Below, in pieces: positions 62,291 through 64,000 of a DNA stretch of 64,000 bases. A program made the translations under genes and the position numbers. Within the stretch, counting starts at the first letter, position 1. Every line of letters starts with the position of its first letter. Source of the DNA: Mesostigma viride. Lineage: Eukaryota; Streptophyta; Mesostigmatophyceae; Mesostigmatales; Mesostigmataceae. Under the pieces are notes generated by a model. That model saw only the letters and a list, made by a program, of their open reading frames with translations, was not told the DNA's origin and ran no database searches. The stretch lies in NCBI GenBank assembly GCA_009746045.1, contig RPFO01000080.1, positions 1,812,183-1,876,182 on the forward strand, read 5' to 3'.

Positions 62291-63448
62291 GGCATTCAGT
62301 CGTAGGAGTTTGCGGATTGGGCTCACGCTTAGGGCTGACCAGTGTGCTGCACTCCCATTCTGAGCCTCAGGCCTTCATCATCCATTTGCCTTCATTACGC
62401 AGTATTATCTTCATAATACAAGCTCCATTTCCCGTTTCGTGGCATACATAGGTCCCACTCAACTGTAGAAAGTGACGTTAGTTGAATATATAAGGATAAT
62501 AATGTTAAAGAGCACGATATGTATTGATTGCTTTGACACTCAGCCGCATCGGTACCTTTCCATCTGACAATTAGAATGACAGTAAGTGTGCTGTCCCGCA
62601 TTTCCTACTGCTACGATGGCACAGGTCTACAACACATTGCACAGTCCACCGCCACGTGTCCTGTCCTGCTACGTGTCCAACGGTATTATCTACTGTACAT
62701 GCGTTACAGCCGTGTCATTTCCATTGGTTGTGACCACGCACAAGATATGTATGTAACTCCGTCCGTCCACTTCGCAGGACAGTCTAGAAATTCTACCTTC
62801 GTGTACCTGACCAGTCGTATTCGGGTACCGCACGGGTAATATTCAGATGCCCCGGAATGTCAGCGGAACTTGCAAAAGTCGATCCCGGTATGTAGCTGGA
62901 TGGGCAAATACGGTACGCGAGTATATACTTGGGGCTTCAAAATACGTGGCCCTAAAATACGTGACTGTTGCAGTGCATCCATATGAAAACACCACTACTA
63001 TAGCACGGATAATAATTGAAAAAGCTTGTCATTTCCAACTTAATCACGCAATATCGGCACGCTCATTTAGGGCTTTGATACGTATTGGTTCACAATACTC
63101 TGTACTGCATGTATTTGGTGTGCTTATTGGTTAACCCGTGTTGTTACGTACGGCACTGTCACCCCCGCCATATTTACGCGTATTATACCGTTCGAAAGGT
63201 CGCGCCGTATTTTCGTCAAAAATACGGCTACGTTTTGCGTAAATTTACGGCGCGGGCTGGTCACTACACTTTTCCCCTAGGCCAACGGCGCGGCGCCGGC
63301 GCGACGCAGGGCTTTTGCCACGTGTAAGCAGCACAGCTGCTGCCGACTTGAACAAGCATGCAAGCAGCCTGGCCTGCACATTAAAAAAATGCATTCTTGG
63401 CGCCTGAACTCACGTCTAGCAGTGTTCGGTCAGTGATTTATTATAGCC
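62291..63448. other. No confirmed gene; possible LRR exon and GC-rich leader
   Basis: 62847-62887 (TTCAG|...|GTATGT) would continue the LRR frame but is only 41 nt and not LRR-like. 63130-63330 is rich in TTTACGCG/CGTAAA and GGCGCGGCGCCGGCGC palindromes and may be the 5' end of the mobile element whose gene starts at 63449. Confidence 0.35.
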
Positions 63449-64000
63449 ATGGCAGGCGGGAAACGAGCAGGACCGGAGCACAATCATGTGCTTAGGGTGG
63501 TTACGAAAATCACAACCCTTGATTCGGGAGAGCAGGAGCAGGTGAAGTTGGAATGCAAGCACTGTGCTCTTCCCATGGGCACCCCGCAGAAACCGCTTGG
63601 GGCTACACGCATCCGGGCTCATCTGGCTGGACAGCCTGGCGAAGGCATTCAAGGATGCACAAAGGTTCCGCAAGATGTGAAAGAGTTTTTTGCAGATCGT
63701 TTTAAAGACAAGAAGGATGGGCTGACTCAGAAGAAAGAGCTCGGCAAGGCAGTCGAGCTGGTGCGCAATGTCACCGCCGTGGTGGGCCAGGCCACCCCTG
63801 GGCGAGCAGCTCATGCCCGACTACTTCAACCCGTCCCCTCTCTTTGTTGGGCGGTTCCTTGCTGGGTCACGGTGCTTCCAGCTCTCTCAGCGGGCGGAGC
63901 TTTCTGCGGCCAGCTGGCGTATCCCTGCCCTCGGCTTCCATGCTGGCAACTTCCAGCTCCGGGCCTGCAACGTCAGGGGTTGTTCCAGCCCAGCCTGCCC
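63449..64000 (+). CDS. BED zinc-finger protein, probably hAT transposase N-terminus (partial)
   Basis: ATG at 63449. Residues about 35-75 form a BED-type finger: VKLECKHCALPMG...ATRIRAHLAGQPGEGIQGC, with C-x2-C, then H and C, typical of the DNA-binding N-terminus of plant and algal hAT transposases. A charged segment follows (VPQDVKEFFADRFKDKKDG). The frame stays open to the window end, but after about codon 118 it looks non-coding. The next frame (from about 63796) reads as ordinary protein, EQLMPDYFNPSPLFVGRFLA and onward. So a frameshift, an intron or a recombination junction lies near 63790-63800. The rest lies outside the window. Confidence 0.6.
   Translation, partial: MAGGKRAGPEHNHVLRVVTKITTLDSGEQEQVKLECKHCALPMGTPQKPLGATRIRAHLAGQPGEGIQGCTKVPQDVKEFFADRFKDKKDGLTQKKELGKAVELVRNVTAVVGQATPGRAAHARLLQPVPSLCWAVPCWVTVLPALSAGGAFCGQLAYPCPRLPCWQLPAPGLQRQGLFQPSLP

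Noticed and set aside
62847-62887. Possible seventh LRR exon
   Set aside because: Splice sites and phase fit, but 41 nt with no LRR pattern is too weak.

Overview
This window is nuclear DNA from a transposon-rich eukaryote. The signs are GT-AG introns, piggyBac, tyrosine-recombinase, Copia, LINE and hAT-type mobile elements, long microsatellites and no operons. A plant-type leucine-rich-repeat (LRR) gene, plus gag/pol elements with split direct repeats like those known from algae, suggests a green alga or related protist. The species cannot be fixed from this window. I see no tRNA, rRNA, CRISPR or bacterial genes.

Layout. 1-1022: no gene, one strong hairpin. 1023-6414: complete Ngaro-like tyrosine-recombinase retrotransposon on the minus strand (A1-gag-pol-B1-A2-B2 split direct repeats) with one frameshift. 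6838-8372: a dispersed repeat and an 840-bp ATTC microsatellite. 9.6-21.5 kb: a foldback element, a non-autonomous piggyBac, a Copia RNase H relic between LTR-like repeats, a 1.25-kb minisatellite and a GGTTACC-word array. 21.5-22.1 kb: 3' end of a LINE. 22572-61463: six phase-compatible exons of one plus-strand secreted or membrane LRR gene. Its introns (up to 15.6 kb) hold most of the other transposons: five copies of a TTAACCCCTAAATGG-ended piggyBac family, three copies of a TTAACCCATAGTC-ended family, one TTAACACGTCG-ended element, one apparently intact autonomous piggyBac (51073-54409, 793-aa transposase), a piggyBac with its catalytic core deleted and an unusual CTAG target duplication (45712-48655), and a second, non-autonomous split-direct-repeat element (about 56382-58344). 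63449-64000: start of a BED-zinc-finger (hAT-type) protein that runs off the window.

How it fits together. Only the Ngaro pol/gag, the 793-aa piggyBac transposase and the LRR gene look like coherent coding units. Most other DNA consists of non-autonomous elements that would depend on transposases such as the intact one here, although the terminal repeats differ between families. Comparing repeat copies within the window gives internal empty sites that confirm several insertions. It also reveals a recurring class of 4-16 bp insertions that create or extend small hairpins, the most unusual signal I found.
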